Assembly (NCBI RefSeq): GCF_036884655.1
Contig: NC_088354.1
Location: 11,076,501-11,140,500 of the forward strand
Length of the DNA stretch: 64,000 nt
From: Musa acuminata AAA Group
Taxonomy: Eukaryota > Streptophyta > Magnoliopsida > Zingiberales > Musaceae
Direction: 5' to 3'
The position numbers and the translations under genes were made by a program. The notes beneath the pieces were generated by a model that did no database searches, was not told the origin of the DNA, and worked only from the letters and a program-made list of their open reading frames with translations. Shown here piece by piece: positions 35,647-47,465 of this stretch (positions are counted from its first letter, which is position 1; the number at the start of each line of letters is the position of its first letter).

Positions 35647-37702
35647 CTACTGGAGTTCATTGTCATCGTCTGTCGTCTTCTTGTAGGTGTACCAGTTGGC
35701 GATCAAAAGATACACCATTAAATTGACCGTGCTGAGAATTGCCAAGAGCCAGAAGAAGTAATCGATGTGCCCTCGGTTCAGGTTACCTGGAATCCATCCA
35801 AGCCTGCCGTTCCTCGTCGTGATGCCTGTGACTATTGTGACGAGCAGGGAGCTCAAGTAATTGCCGAGTGCCGCGGTGGTGAGTGACAGGGCACTGCACA
35901 AGCTCCTCATGGCATCCGGTGCCTGGTCGTAGAAGAACTCCAATTGTCCAATGAAGGTGAAGATCTCAGCTGCTCCCACCAAGAAGTACTGCGGGATCTG
36001 CCAGAATATGGAGATCGGCACGTAGTCTTCGGAGTCGTATAAGTTGTGACTCGCCACGATGCGGAGCCTCACGACCTCCATAATTCCGGCAGACAACATG
36101 GCCAAGATGGAGATGCCCAGGCCGATGCCCATCCGAGTCAGCTGAGTGAAGCCACGCTCGCGGCCGGTGAACCTGCGTGCCACGGGGACGATCATCCGGT
36201 CGTAGATGGGGACCCAAACGATCACGCTGATGGTGTCAAATATGGAGAGTGAGGCTGCTGGAATCTCGAAGTGAGGACCCATACGAGGATCTAAAGTGTT
36301 GCCTTGGAGCACAAACATGGTTCCCATCTGGCTGTAGGTCGTAGCGAAGAGGACGCCGCTCGCCAATATCGGAAGCAATCTCACGATGCTCTTGAGCTCT
36401 TCGACTTGGGTGACAGTGCACAGCCTCCAGGAGTTCACACAGTTCTCGTCTTCTCGAGTGACAACTGCAGCCTTGTCAAGGAACCTGAATGGAAGTCAGA
36501 GATCGGGACATAACGTATCATAATCTGCATCATAATGGTTCATCAAAACTTGCCTTCATCTAAAGACCATACAGCAAGTTTTCATTCATATGAGCCAAAT
36601 TAAGGAAACTAAGGTAAATAATAGAAATTAAGAAGCAAAAAAGTAAGCTAGATAGAGCGTCATGAGCTTACTTCAATTTGTCAGTGTGTTCAAGCTTACG
36701 GCTACCGTGTATGACAGATTCCTTCTCTGCGACCTCGAAAAGAAGAGACTTGTCATCGGGCACCTTGGCTCCAGTCTTTCTCAACGATGCTACGATGACC
36801 TGAGCAACGCGTGTGACCGGACTTCCTCCAGGTTTCTGGTGCCTGTACAATGGGGTTCCCAAGAAGAAGCTCACAACTGCTATTGCCATCACCACTGCTG
36901 GTATTCCAAACCCCCAGCCCCATCCTACATTGGTTTGTATCCATACTAGCACAGAAGAAGCAACCAAGGCACCAACGTTGATGGAGAAGTAGAACCAATT
37001 GAAGAAGGAGCTCTTCCTTTTCTTCTCCGATTCATCTGATTCATCGAATTGGTCAGCACCGAAAGAGGAGACACAAGGCTTTATTCCTCCAGTTCCCAGT
37101 GCAATGAGATAAAGCGCTACAAAAACCATTGCTGTTTGTGCCCTTGTGGGATCACAGACGCCATCGTGACATGTAGGTTCCATACCTTTGACAGATGCTG
37201 TCATTGTTAGAAATGTCAAACCCTGTAAAAAAGCACACAAGTTGCTTACAAGCTTCTAAATATCAAAACTGGGTAGCTGGTGGTACAAGTCTTACAATGA
37301 TGTAAACTGTCATGAAACTTGCAATCGTCCAATATCTTCCCAAGTAGGAATCAGCAACAAAGGCCCCAAGCAGTGTCATGATATAGCATGTTCCTGACCA
37401 GTTTGTGACATTATTTGATGCTGTTGTATTTCCCTGGTGGAGACGGTCCTTCATATAGTTCACTAAATTTGTGCTCATCCCATAATATGCCAGCCTTTCG
37501 CAGCATTTATTCGCTGTGATGATATGCAAAATTCCGACAGTCAGATTAATGGCAACACAAAGCGCAAACTTTCACCATTTTGCATGAGGATACCAAGAAT
37601 ATAAGGACAAGCCCTCCAATTGCCAGTATCCTTCCTCACAGCTGGATTTCCATGGATATCTGTTGTTCCATCTTTTGTGTACCTATCATCAGTTCCATCC
37701 AT
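35647..37702 (-). CDS. NRT1/PTR family transporter, NPF8 (PTR2) type
   Basis: Proton-coupled oligopeptide transporter of 571 residues with about 12 membrane helices. NPF8 members import di- and tripeptides at the plasma membrane or tonoplast. Exons on the minus strand are 37594-37702, 37296-37513, 36672-37222 and 35647-36484, all in phase. Diagnostic blocks are [137 protein letters not shown] and [20 protein letters not shown]. The protonation motif ExxER of helix 1 reads KCCER here: the first Glu is Lys (codon AAA), right after the exon 1/2 join. The preceding ILG is ILA. This may be a real change or a one-base variant or error. A 5' UTR intron is likely: gtaaatc donor near 39172 and cactcag acceptor just before the ATG. 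Confidence 0.94.
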
Positions 37703-39813
37703 GGTTCTTCCTGAGTGATACTCAAAATGATTCTCTCCTGAGATGATCCACACTTTAACATCAATGAGACAATTGCTTATCTTATGACACAATACTTGTA
37801 CATTGAATTAACTAAGCAGTATATGACCAAATATCAATAAAACATTAGAGAAGAATGAATCAATTTACTACACGCAGTTATGATTTCAATAATTTTATCA
37901 AAATGTTATCATTTTAATATACTGGCAATCTGTAGCTTGCAACATTTGGCAATTTAAATCCCTAAACATCTTATCATTCATAAAACCCCAAAAACAGTGC
38001 AAGTGACTAGTAAGAGAGTATTGCAAATAGTATTTTTGTCAGTCGTGCTTAATTGCTACAACCATAGCTGCAATTTGTCATCCACCAAAAACCATAGATG
38101 CAACTGGTCTATGTAAATTCAAACGAAGTATCTCCTGCAGAGTACAGCAATCACACTGCATATCAATTGGGAGTACTTTTGTTTGTCGTGAGACAAACTT
38201 ATAGTACATATTATTTGTTATATAGTTGTCATAAAAAAAAAAAGAAAAAAAATCCCATCCATATCCACAAGAATGATGGGTTGCACGAACAAGAGTAACC
38301 CATAAAACAATATCAGTAAAGCATCAGTTTGCTGTCTCATACATTTGTCATCCACATCCTTTCTGACTTCACATGCAAATCACAATTAGCGACCGCATAT
38401 ATGATGAGAATTGCAACGAGCAAATCCCTTAATCTCAAGTTTACATTTTCCTGTTTACCAAATTACTTGCAAGATTAAAGAAAACTAACATGCTAAGGAG
38501 AACAATCTGCAGTCTCATTTACCGATCATGAACACATTAACTAAGGAACTGACTATAAAAATCCCAGATCCTAGATCTTCACAAAAAAATCTTACAATTT
38601 ATCTTAGATCTAATGAGATGAACAAGTGGAAACGAAATCATGAGATAACACAGATGAGAATTCACCAAAAGATGGCAACGTTTCTTCGGATGTCTTATCT
38701 AATCTCAACCTCACATATGGTAGAGGTTCATATCAAGGAACGATGGTGCGCACTGTGGTTTGCCGGCATCTTGAAATCATTACAAACATAAATATCCGCA
38801 AGACTTCTGAAGGAAACCGTCTCCTCCCACTGATGAAAGGAACTGAGCACTTATAGAGCAAAAGTAGCACATGCCCAGTGGACCAGCAAAAAAGATTATC
38901 CTCAATAGAACGGTTTAGGCCAAAATGGAGCAAATTTTAGAGATTTCACAGCACGATGCAGTGAATTGAATTATCCGTGGACTACGGGATAAGGCATTTC
39001 ACAGTTCAAATTCGAATGCCAGTAACAGAATGCGTTTAGGATTCCAACTCCATCATATTGCAGTTTATTCAGCGCAATCCCCAAATAAATAGGACCAAAT
39101 CAACATGAAAGATGTTCCAACTTTTAGAAAGAGAACAAAAACGAGATTCGGTCGATGATTTACCAGATCAGGTCTCGTGACCCGGACAATGACGGAGAAG
39201 GGATCTTCTCTCGCGCTATCACTTGGTGTTTACAGGTTCTACAAGAGAGAAGAGACGATCAGGGGAGGTCCAGAAGTTGCGCCGATACTAATTTCCGGGA
39301 ACATCTGCATTGAACCGGTGAAAGGTAAGAACAACAACTCACATCCATATCAAACGAGAGAAAGGATTCATTCCGATACCAGCTGCAAGATTCTTTGAAC
39401 CCGACCTCGTTCCTGCACTGTAGATGAAGGGGAAGAAGAAAGATTCAGGGGGAGGGGGTGATGGAAAAGCTTAGGAATTGGTTTCTCTGCTCCCGCTAAC
39501 CAACCCAAAACTGCGACCATCTCAAGCCCTAAGAAATCTCCGCCTGTGTGGGATGGGGGGAACACTTGGCCGCTCGCGGGTGTCAGAATTCGAAACGGTG
39601 TGCAGTCAGCGGTACGCGTTCTCCCCTGGGGTGAAGTCAATCGGGACCCACGAATCGGTCAGACATCTCAAGCCACCTCAGCTGAGCTAATTGATACATA
39701 TCAGCGGCAACCATCACTCTTATTAACTATATTGTTTTATAGAAAAAAATTGTTTTGCGATTTAATTATTTTAATTTTAATTACTTCAAACTTATATTAG
39801 TTTACGTTCAAAA
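37703..39813. other. NPF8-type gene 5' region (probable UTR intron) and flank
   Basis: AT-rich sequence between 37.7 and 39.1 kb looks like a leader intron. A GC-richer patch at 39.15-39.65 kb is a candidate first non-coding exon and promoter. No coding exon is supported. Transcript data would be needed to set the leader. Confidence 0.45.
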
Positions 39814-40248
39814 TGGATAGAAAATATATTAATAACCAATAATCCGATAAATAAGTAAAATAACCATGGAAGAAAAAGATTTAAGTCAGCATCTACCTTT
39901 GCTTACGTGGACAAATGCAAGTCATTTAGAACTATATCCTCCCAACGCCCACATGGACAAAACACCAAGAAGAGAATATTAGAGTGGTTACAAGTTGTCC
40001 CCTCCAAGACAAAGTATAAACGCAAATCCTCGACGCTACGTCGAGAGACTTTTTTTCTGAAAAAAAACTCATACCCACTAAGAAACTTTGGTCACTAACT
40101 TGAGCGTTGGATAGGCCATATCAAAAAATTTCCCCTAACATTAGTCTTGGTGCAAGTACCACATCAGTCACCACTTTAGACATTCCTATAACCTCGGGTT
40201 TGGAACATGTCGAGTTCACTCAAACGTCGATGACGATTTCCCCTAATA
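39814..40248 (+). repeat. Element A 5' LTR
   Basis: Begins TGGATAG and ends CCTAATA; aligns along its length with 44810-45259. Shared blocks include the acgtggacaa region, a TATA-like gtataaac near 40013, ctcatacccactaagaaact, ttggtcactaacttgagcg and the distal tcaaacgt...gacgattt. Confidence 0.82.
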
Positions 40249-40268
40249 TTTTGGTACTAAAAGGAGGG
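40249..40268 (+). other. Element A primer-binding-site region
   Basis: ttttggtactaaaaggaggg follows the 5' LTR directly. It resembles the tggcactagaaggaggg-type site seen on the other strand in element C, so both probably used a related primer. Confidence 0.55.
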
Positions 40269-40929
40269 TCTAATGTCGCAGGAATGTTCGTCTGTCAACC
40301 CTCTTAATAAATGCTCTAGCGATGAGACCTTGCCTTCAACCCATAGCACTTTTACTCAGGAGGGCCGTTGTCATCTTTTCTACACATGGATATATCCACT
40401 TCGATGCAAACATCGGTGCAGGCATCTGTTCAATGACCCAAGTCTCTCGCCATTGTGAATGACTTCGAGCTACCTACTTATCCCCATCGAAGTGTTCATG
40501 AACCTCACTTAACAAGTGTAGACGCTAACGGGCATGATGCAAGCTATCACCTCGATCTTGCCTCCACTAGCCTAACAAGCAACACCATCTCAGTCGTAAT
40601 CAATACCTCAGCCGCTACTAGCACTAGTGCTTGTTGGAATCTCTCCCGCCCAACATAGTGCTAGCATCTCAGAATTACTCAAGGCCCATGGAACTCCTAG
40701 CCGAGGGAGTGCCTCGCTCCCCAACCGTGAAATTCAGTGTATCGCCACACCACAACTCTGCTGAGCTTAAATCCAAGATATAGTTAATGAATTCGACGAA
40801 TGACTCTTTGAGGATCTAGCTATGATAAATTGACCAACACTTATAAGAGATGCAGCGAGAGTTCCAGCAATCCAGAGGGGAAAGTTCAATCAATCCCACC
40901 TCCAATCGATCACTGTTCACTCAGAACAT

Positions 40930-41340
40930 CTAAGAGCCAATCCCGATGGACTTTCACCTCCCATCACTAGAGGCCTTTGACGATAATATCGATCCGATAA
41001 AGCATATTGCTGCCTTTCATATCTAGATATCATTGTACGACACCTCGGACGCCCTAATGTGTCATGCCTTCCTGACAACATTAAGAGGCACAACACGAGA
41101 ATGGTACACCTTCTTGAAGTCGCTCTCGGTTATCTATTTTGCTCAACTCACAAAGGAGTTTGAGCTCTACTTTCTCGGGAATATGTGCCTAAGGCCATCG
41201 GCGGTAATGCTTCTTAGATTCAAGTAAGGGGAGGAAAAAAAACTCTCTAACTTCATCGCTTGATTCACTAATGAGATCCGAGGCATGTAAGAAGCTTATC
41301 CGTCACTTGTAATACAAGCCTTCATGATGGGGCTCAAGTC
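40930..41340 (+). pseudogene. Element A gag remnant
   Basis: Retrotransposon gag domain: MDFHLPSLEAFDD, then YDTSDALMCHAFLTTLRGTT, REWYTFLKSLS, FAQLTKEFELYFL and, in a shifted frame, SNFIA..FTNEIRGM. An amber stop interrupts it before SLYDTSD and more stops and shifts follow, so no capsid protein can be made. Confidence 0.8.
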
Positions 41341-41969
41341 CTCTTGCTTTTTTTGATTGTTCGTAGAGAGGCAACTAGCGATGGTGCTCAACGTGCTTCA
41401 AAGGGCCAACTAATATGTTATTGTAGAGGCAATGGTCTTGAGTAATCGCAATGAAACGTGTAAAAGGCCAAAATAGGAGCGAGAACTGTCACTCCCAACC
41501 TCGAGATCACCACGACAAAGAACATAAGACGAAGAAGAAATGATCGACCAGAGCTGCCTTGCTCGAGTTCTGAGTTGACTCCATTGAATATAACTAGAAC
41601 CGAAGTCTTTTTACAAATAAAGAAAAAATGGCTCTTGAAAGACCCTTAATTGATGATGACACTATTGGAGAGGAGGAACAAATCCAAGTACTACCACTTC
41701 CACCATAATTATGGCCACAATACGGAGGACTATCATGATTTGAAGGAGCAAATTGAAAACTCATTTGTCAAGGACACCTCGAGAGGTTTGTTCGGAGGCA
41801 CCAAGAACAATGGCTAATGGAGAGATAGATCAATATCATCATCGGTGGATCTACCTCGGGAGGAGACAACTCCTCGAGTTGTAAAGCCTACACTTGGACT
41901 ACCATCGAAAAATGTCCGAGGTTCGAAGATGACTCCTAAATAACCTTTAAGGAAGAAAAGATAGAGTAC

Positions 41970-42400
41970 CTTAATCCAAACCATGACAATGCCTTGGTGG
42001 TTTCCATGAAGATGATTAACTCTCGAGTGAAGAGGGTCATGATTGATATAAGTAGCTCTATTGATATCCTCTACTTTAATGCTTTTCAAAAACTTGTGCT
42101 CTCGACTAACAATCTCAACCCTATTACTTCTTCGTTGATGAGGTTTACTAGTGACTCTATCTCTCCTCCTGGGACTATGAGCCTACACATCATGTTTAGG
42201 GATGAGCCCGGCTCCAAAATGGTGATGACCAAATTTATAGTGGTCAACATCCTATCAACGTACAATGCGACCATAGCTAAACCACACTCAACATACTGAG
42301 GGCTATAGTGTAGAGCTATCATGTGGTGATGAAATTTCCAATGATAACTAGTGTCGAAGAGCTGAGAAGCAACTTAAGGGAGTCTCCATACGAAAGAAGG
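41970..42400 (+). pseudogene. Element A aspartic protease remnant and linker
   Basis: Frame 41994-42299 matches the retropepsin region of plant gypsy elements: VKRVMIDISSSIDILYFNAF, MSLHIMFRDEPGS, then AYN-type TYNATIAKP. The catalytic Asp-Thr/Ser-Gly is Asp-Ile-Ser here, so it would be inactive. After the stop comes a short trace of the usual YH-MKFP linker before RT, and then homology ends. Confidence 0.75.
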
Positions 42401-42544
42401 CTTGGCCTGAGGCATCATCAATCGACCCTTGGAATCTTACCAAGTCCCTCCCACATTCAGAGTTGATGAAGTTATTAATCGAGGCACCTCTTGACAAAGC
42501 TTGTCATAGTGAGAAGAGGATCCAAAGTCCTCCACGTGTGAAAG

Positions 42545-42845
42545 GACTTGAAGCCCGTCACGATAAGGGCAAGACTCGAAATCCGCCACGACGAAGGGAG
42601 GACTTAAAGCTTGTCACAGTTAAAGAAGGACCCAAAATCCACCATGGTAGAGGGAGGACTTGAAGCCCGTCACGATAAGGGCAAGACTCGAAATCCGCCA
42701 CGACGAAGGGAGGACTTAAAACTTGTCACAGTTAAAGAAGGACCCAAAATCCACCATAGTAGAGGGAGGACTTGAAGCATGCTACGATAGAAGGAGGACA
42801 CGAAATCTATCATGATAGAGGAAGGACTCGAAGCTCACCACAATG
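42545..42845 (+). repeat. 112-bp tandem repeat replacing pol in element A
   Basis: The unit starting gacttgaagcccgtcacgat at 42545 recurs at 42657 nearly unchanged, then continues as shorter degenerate copies (gaggacttgaagcatgctac...). Each unit itself consists of about 37-39-bp subrepeats ending in 'gaggac' or 'gaaggac'. Confidence 0.85.
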
Positions 42846-42863
42846 GTGGTGTAGGGTGAAATG

Positions 42864-44606
42864 TGCTAGTTACAAGTATCTTGCAAGCCAATCACTGTAA
42901 GTGATGGCATATGTGAACACTGCATAGTCTTTTTGCTTATTATTATTATTAGTATTTTTCATTTCATGTTACTTGTTGCATATATTGTGATGTTCATGGA
43001 TCTGTGCAATGAGAATTGGATCATGTTGAGATCATGATAATGAGACTAATTCGCCTATAAACACAAACATTAAATATTTCCGATCATAGGTTTCTCGAGA
43101 GAGACATCGAGATAACCGGATAGATCGATGTACTATATACCTGTCCATCTGATGGAGGTAGCTGGCTTCATAACTGTTTATGTGAAGACATTAGGGATAT
43201 AGTGCAGGTGCTTATTGGAGAATGAGTATACTGAATGATTCACTCATGGAATGTTGGATAGTTAATGATATCTTCTCGTCAAACAATAATTTCATGGTCA
43301 CAGTTGTGTGTATGGTCTTTAGACTTGAGACACCAATGATGCCCTATATGAGTACTCTACTCTTTGATACCAAACTTATGGGTTTTGAGGTTCTAGATCC
43401 AACATACTCGATCATTGGGAGTGGTAGCCAACCTTACGAGGGCAATTGAGTATCGATATAGAATCATCCACTTTCGGTGTCATGAGAGGAATGTCCTGTA
43501 TGTTCTCGCTCAAACAAATCCCTGGCCAGGGTCATTTGGATTGAAAGAAAATGAGTTCTTCGGAAAAATTTGATTAGAGTGAGACTTGAGTTGATTCAAG
43601 ATGGGCTTGACAGCACCATGTCCACTATATGGTCTTTGAGATATTAGATGGATGATGAACTATATATACACGGTAACTAAGGGCAGACATATCAAATGAA
43701 TTAGATCCCTTGTACTGTTTGAGAATTATGACGTGGTGACCTAGTACATTCATAGTCGATGAGTTGAGTGAATTATCATCTATTGGATGATAATTTACTA
43801 AATCAGAAGGAGTTCTGAGTTAGAAAAAGTTCTGAGTCAGAAAGAGTTATGGCGGGTGTAACTCACAGACAGCTCGGTATTGGGCCTAGAGGGTCACATA
43901 CATATAGTGGATGATATGATGAATAGAGGATTGAATATGCGATATCCAATAAGCCCCTATTTTATTAGATTCATTAGATGAGATCCAAGAAGAGTTTAGA
44001 GTAGATAATTGGATATAGATCCAATTTCCATTAAGCTAGGGATAATTAGATAGAGATCCAGTATCTAATATGCTAGGGAAATTAGATGGAGATCCAATAC
44101 CTAATAGGGTAAGATCCATTATGGTTAGCAGTAGGAGCTCTCTATAAACAAGGGATGTGCGACTAAAACATTTATAAGGCTAAACCTTTAGCTGCCACCT
44201 CCCTAACTTCTCCCTTGCTTCTTCCTCAGCCGACTGCTCCCTCTCTGGTATGAGAGGGTAGCAAGAAGACTGCCCCCTGCTACGTTGGTGGGGGTGAACG
44301 AAAGTGAGGAAAGAACGTATCGCGAGAGAAGGTGCGTTGCCGCTTTATCCATTATGTGAATCACCGTTAGAGAGGAGAACACAAGATCTCCTTCATCCAC
44401 GAACTGAGATCTGCAGATCAGGGATATACGAGTTCCCTTATGTGAGATCATCTCACATCTTACACAGGGATAGATCCAGTTTTCAGATTTGATGAGTTTT
44501 TCACTCCCAATCGTCGTACGCAATTTGATATAATTTTGTTTTTGGGAAACCGATTTCTGTTTTGTTTTTCTACTGTGCATGTGATGCTTTCCTAAATTTC
44601 TCAACA
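42864..44606 (+). mobile_element. Solo LTR (1743 bp, likely Copia-type) nested in element A
   Basis: Starts TGCTAGTTAC and ends TTTCTCAACA, with the same five bases AAATG immediately outside each end (42859-42863 and 44607-44611). It contains no coding region. A TATA box (tataaa, 44143-44148) lies downstream of three short diverged repeats (near 44017-44110, each with gatccaat/gatccagt and 'gctaggg' type blocks). The 3' end 'tttgggaaaccgatttctg...tgcatgtgatgc' resembles LTR ends of large plant Copia elements (inference). The intact target duplication with no internal region indicates loss of the body by recombination between two LTRs. Confidence 0.87.
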
Positions 44607-44625
44607 AAATGTGATCAAGACATTT

Positions 44626-44770
44626 GAGTCGAGAAAACCCGACCTATGATAAGAAAAATCTGCTACAACAGAAGTGCAGTACGAAATGCACTCGAGGCAT
44701 GTGAGTCGAGAAAACCTAACCCATGCTAAGAGAAATCTGCTATGGTGGAGACATAGTGTGAAATTTGCCG
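44626..44770 (+). repeat. 77-bp direct repeat in element A tail
   Basis: gagtcgagaaaacc...ctaagaaaaatctgctac appears at 44626 and again at 44703 with a few changes. It belongs to the element A interior between the nested LTR and the 3' LTR. Confidence 0.75.
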
Positions 44771-44809
44771 GAGGTTGCGAGTTAGGAAGTACGCATTGGG
44801 GGAGGCAAA

Positions 44810-45259
44810 TGATAGTGAATATAATAATCAACAATCATTTGACACATAAATGCCACGTAGAAGCCATTATGGAAGGAAAAATTATCCAGCCTTTACGCCC
44901 ACATGGACAAAAGCCCATAACAAGCTGTTCGAGACTGTCTCTTCTCTACTACCCACGTGGATAAAATGCTAAGAGGGAGACATTGGAGCTGTTACAGATT
45001 GTTTCCTCGAAGGCTAGGTATAAAAATGAATCTCCAATGCTACGCCCGAGGCTCTCTTCTCGAAAAAAACTCATACCCACTAAGAGAACTTGGTCATTAA
45101 CTTGAGCATTACAGGGATCAGATCGAAAAATTTCTCCGACATCGATCTTAGTATAGGTACCACCTCAGAGCCACCTCGAGGGCACTTCGGACAGTCCTAC
45201 ACGCTCGGATTTGGACCACATCGGATTGACTCAAACGTGGACGAGGATTTTTCCTAACA
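44810..45259 (+). repeat. Element A 3' LTR
   Basis: Begins TGATAGTGAATA after a purine tract and ends TTCCTAACA. It pairs with 39814-40248 over the whole length, with TATA-like tataaaaa at 45019. Extensive differences between the two LTRs indicate an old insertion. Confidence 0.82.
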
Positions 45260-45655
45260 AAAACTATCAAAACGCTGATTCAATTTAACGATGGAGAGAT
45301 TAAATCACATCCAATGCTGAATTAAATGGTCAAAAATTATATACGATTGAAATTAATTTAGTCAATATTTAGTTATTTAATTCGAATTAAATAAAAATAC
45401 GATGAGCGGCCGTCTCTTATTGAATGGATAAAGCACAATAGAAACGAAAATTGAAGAGAATTTAAAATCGGAAGGGGATGGAAAAATGTTAAGGAAAAAG
45501 TAAAAGGAAATTACCCGTCTACGTCGCCGATCAATCTTGCTCGCCTTCGTGCGCACCCACCCATTTCTCCCCCTTCCTCCAACCTCGTCGCTGGGAATCA
45601 TCAATTGCCCTCCGCAAGCCCAGGCGTCTCAGGGAAACTTGATTGGTCGGAATCG
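45260..45655. other. Spacer and 5' UTR of the C2-domain gene
   Basis: AT-rich sequence after element A becomes C-rich 5' UTR from about 45530. The long frame is open upstream of the ATG at 45656 but without an upstream ATG. Confidence 0.55.
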
Positions 45656-46720
45656 ATGGACTCTCCGCGGCGCGTCCTCCCTCCGTCTCCTTCTCCTCCT
45701 CCGCCATCTTCGTCGTCGAGGCCCCTCGACCTCGAAGTCACCGTCGTCTCCGCGAATCACCTGAAGAACGTCAACTGGCGCAACGGCGACCTCAAGCCTT
45801 ACGTCGTCGTCTACCTCGACCCCGATCGCCGCGCCGCCAGCAAGCCCGACGACGCCGGCTCCACCCGCCCTGTCTGGAACGAGCGCCTCGCCCTCCCCCT
45901 CCCCTCGGCGGAGACCCTTCTCTTCCTCACCCTCGATGTCTTCCACTCCAAGCCTTCCGAGACCCCCAAGCCCCTCGTCGGCACCGCCCGATCCCGTCTC
46001 AAGGACCTCCTCCATCAGGACGCCTTCGCCGGCTACGCCACCGGCCGCGGAGGCGGAGCCCCACCGTCTCCCGTCCGAACCCTCGAGCTCCGGCGCCCAT
46101 CCGGCCGCCCCCAGGGTAAGATCCGCATCAGGCTCGCCATCCGAGAGCGCCCCTGCCCCCCACCCGAACCCAGACCCGGTTACCACTTCCCCCCTCCCCC
46201 ACCCTCCTCCGGCTACTATTTTCCCTCCAACGCTCCTCCCTTCCCTTCTCCACCTCCTCCTCACTCGGCTAGAGATTACCGCAACTTCTCTCCGCCGCCC
46301 CCTCCCATCCCTCCTTACGGCCACCCTATCCCGTCCCACCCCCCTCCCTCGCAGTACCCATATGGAAGATACTCCGATCCCTACTCTTCTGGATATTACT
46401 CCCCTGCCGCTGCATACTACTCGGCCCCTCCGGCTCCGGCCCCTGCCCCGGCCCAGCCCTACTATGATCGGCCATCCGGCTACGGGGGGCCATCAGCCCC
46501 GACGGGCTACTCATCAGGGTTTTCTGCTTATGATCATAGGCCAAAAGGTGGCAAAATTGGAGCGGCTACGGGCCTGGCAGTTGGGGCGGTGGCTGGTGCA
46601 TTAGGAGGGTTGGTACTGGAAGAAGAACTGAGGTACGAGGAAGAGAAGATCACCGATAGGGCGGAGAGCTCTTTCTCTGCAAGAGATGATTATTACAGTG
46701 ACCATCGTGCAGACTACTAA
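45656..46720 (+). CDS. C2-domain protein, SRC2-like
   Basis: Intronless gene for 354 residues. An N-terminal C2 domain (about 22-165) is followed by a Pro/Tyr-rich tail. SRC2-type proteins bind membranes in a calcium-dependent way and respond to cold and biotic stress (family knowledge). C2 blocks are LDLEVTVVSANHLKNVNWRN, DLKPYVVVYLDPDRRAASK, STRPVWNERLALPLP, LLFLTLDVFHSKPSETPKPL and VGTARSRLKDLL. The tail has PPPP runs and repeated YGRYSDPYSSGYY, AAYYSAPP-type elements. Near residue 310 there is a Gly/Ala helix (IGAATGLAVGAVAGALGGL) typical of SRC2 proteins, then an acidic end, LEEELRYEEEKITDR. The ATG at 45656 (MDSPRR) is chosen; the frame extends 17 codons further upstream but only with a TTG. 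Coding GC is very high. The gene borders element A on its 5' side, 0.4 kb away. Confidence 0.93.
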   Translation: MDSPRRVLPPSPSPPPPSSSSRPLDLEVTVVSANHLKNVNWRNGDLKPYVVVYLDPDRRAASKPDDAGSTRPVWNERLALPLPSAETLLFLTLDVFHSKPSETPKPLVGTARSRLKDLLHQDAFAGYATGRGGGAPPSPVRTLELRRPSGRPQGKIRIRLAIRERPCPPPEPRPGYHFPPPPPSSGYYFPSNAPPFPSPPPPHSARDYRNFSPPPPPIPPYGHPIPSHPPPSQYPYGRYSDPYSSGYYSPAAAYYSAPPAPAPAPAQPYYDRPSGYGGPSAPTGYSSGFSAYDHRPKGGKIGAATGLAVGAVAGALGGLVLEEELRYEEEKITDRAESSFSARDDYYSDHRADY

Positions 46721-47465
46721 CTACCATGAACTTGCTGGTGTTCCTTGCCATTGCTGTTCAGTAGTGTTGGAAGAGGCAAAGATGAATAAATGATGCCGCT
46801 TCAATGTTGTCGCTTTGATATCTCGTACTATCGTGTATATGGTGTCGCTGCAGTGTTGATGACCAACGAACAAAGGTGTGCTTTTATGTTCCCATGCTTT
46901 TGGCGCACTTGAGATTAGGACACTGTGCTTGTCTAGTATCTATCTCAGTTGTTGTTATCTTGTACTGTTGTTGAATTTCCTGTCTTGAAAAAGGTTATTG
47001 CTTTACTTGTTATTTTCCTTCTTAGCATAGTTTGATCTATTTTTCTTCCATCAGTTAGACCTTAACATTAAATTGAGTTCTGTTTTCAGATGTCTTTGGT
47101 AGTCATGTCAGGTTTTGTATTGTAGATCCTGGTTTAATTCAGCCATTGACAACTATTAGTAAAGAAGTTAAGATTAGTCAAACCTGATAATAGATTTTGA
47201 TTTATTATGTTGCAGATCATGCAAGTGTAATAATGTCTGATAATCTGAAGTATTTCATAGAAAGTAGGGATACTTGGCATAGTTAAGGTCAAGTAATATT
47301 TCTTTTTGAAGCATGTCAATGGTCAGTGGCATTTTTGTACAAGTATTTGGCTTGATGTGGATTTAGTGAATTTGTCTTGCGGACTGAGGGGAATCATGTT
47401 GCTCTTTCTTGATTTTGAGAAACAATGAAGTGGGCAATGAATAGAAATTTTTATGCCTCATGCTG

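Larger units (their letters stand above)
39814..45259 (+). mobile_element. Element A: decayed Ty3/gypsy-type LTR retrotransposon without RT/integrase
   Basis: Two diverged LTRs (39814-40248 and 44810-45259) flank an internal region with decayed gag and aspartic protease frames, all on the plus strand. A primer-site-like ttttggtactaaaaggaggg follows the 5' LTR. A purine tract (gcattgggggaggcaaa) precedes the 3' LTR. No reverse transcriptase, RNase H or integrase is readable. After the protease there is a trace of the gag-pol linker and then a tandem-repeat zone, a nested solo LTR (42864-44606) and about 200 bp to the 3' LTR. Without the nested LTR the element is about 3.7 kb. Target duplication is unclear (A-rich on both sides). 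Many stops make it non-autonomous and old. Confidence 0.87.

Noticed and set aside
42300..44810. Search for RT/integrase in element A
   Set aside because: No DLNKAC, YxDD-like or integrase blocks are readable on either strand; only repeats and the nested LTR occur.
45605..45655. Upstream start for the C2-domain protein
   Set aside because: The extension begins with TTG, not ATG; MDSPRR at 45656 is the first ATG and fits SRC2 proteins.
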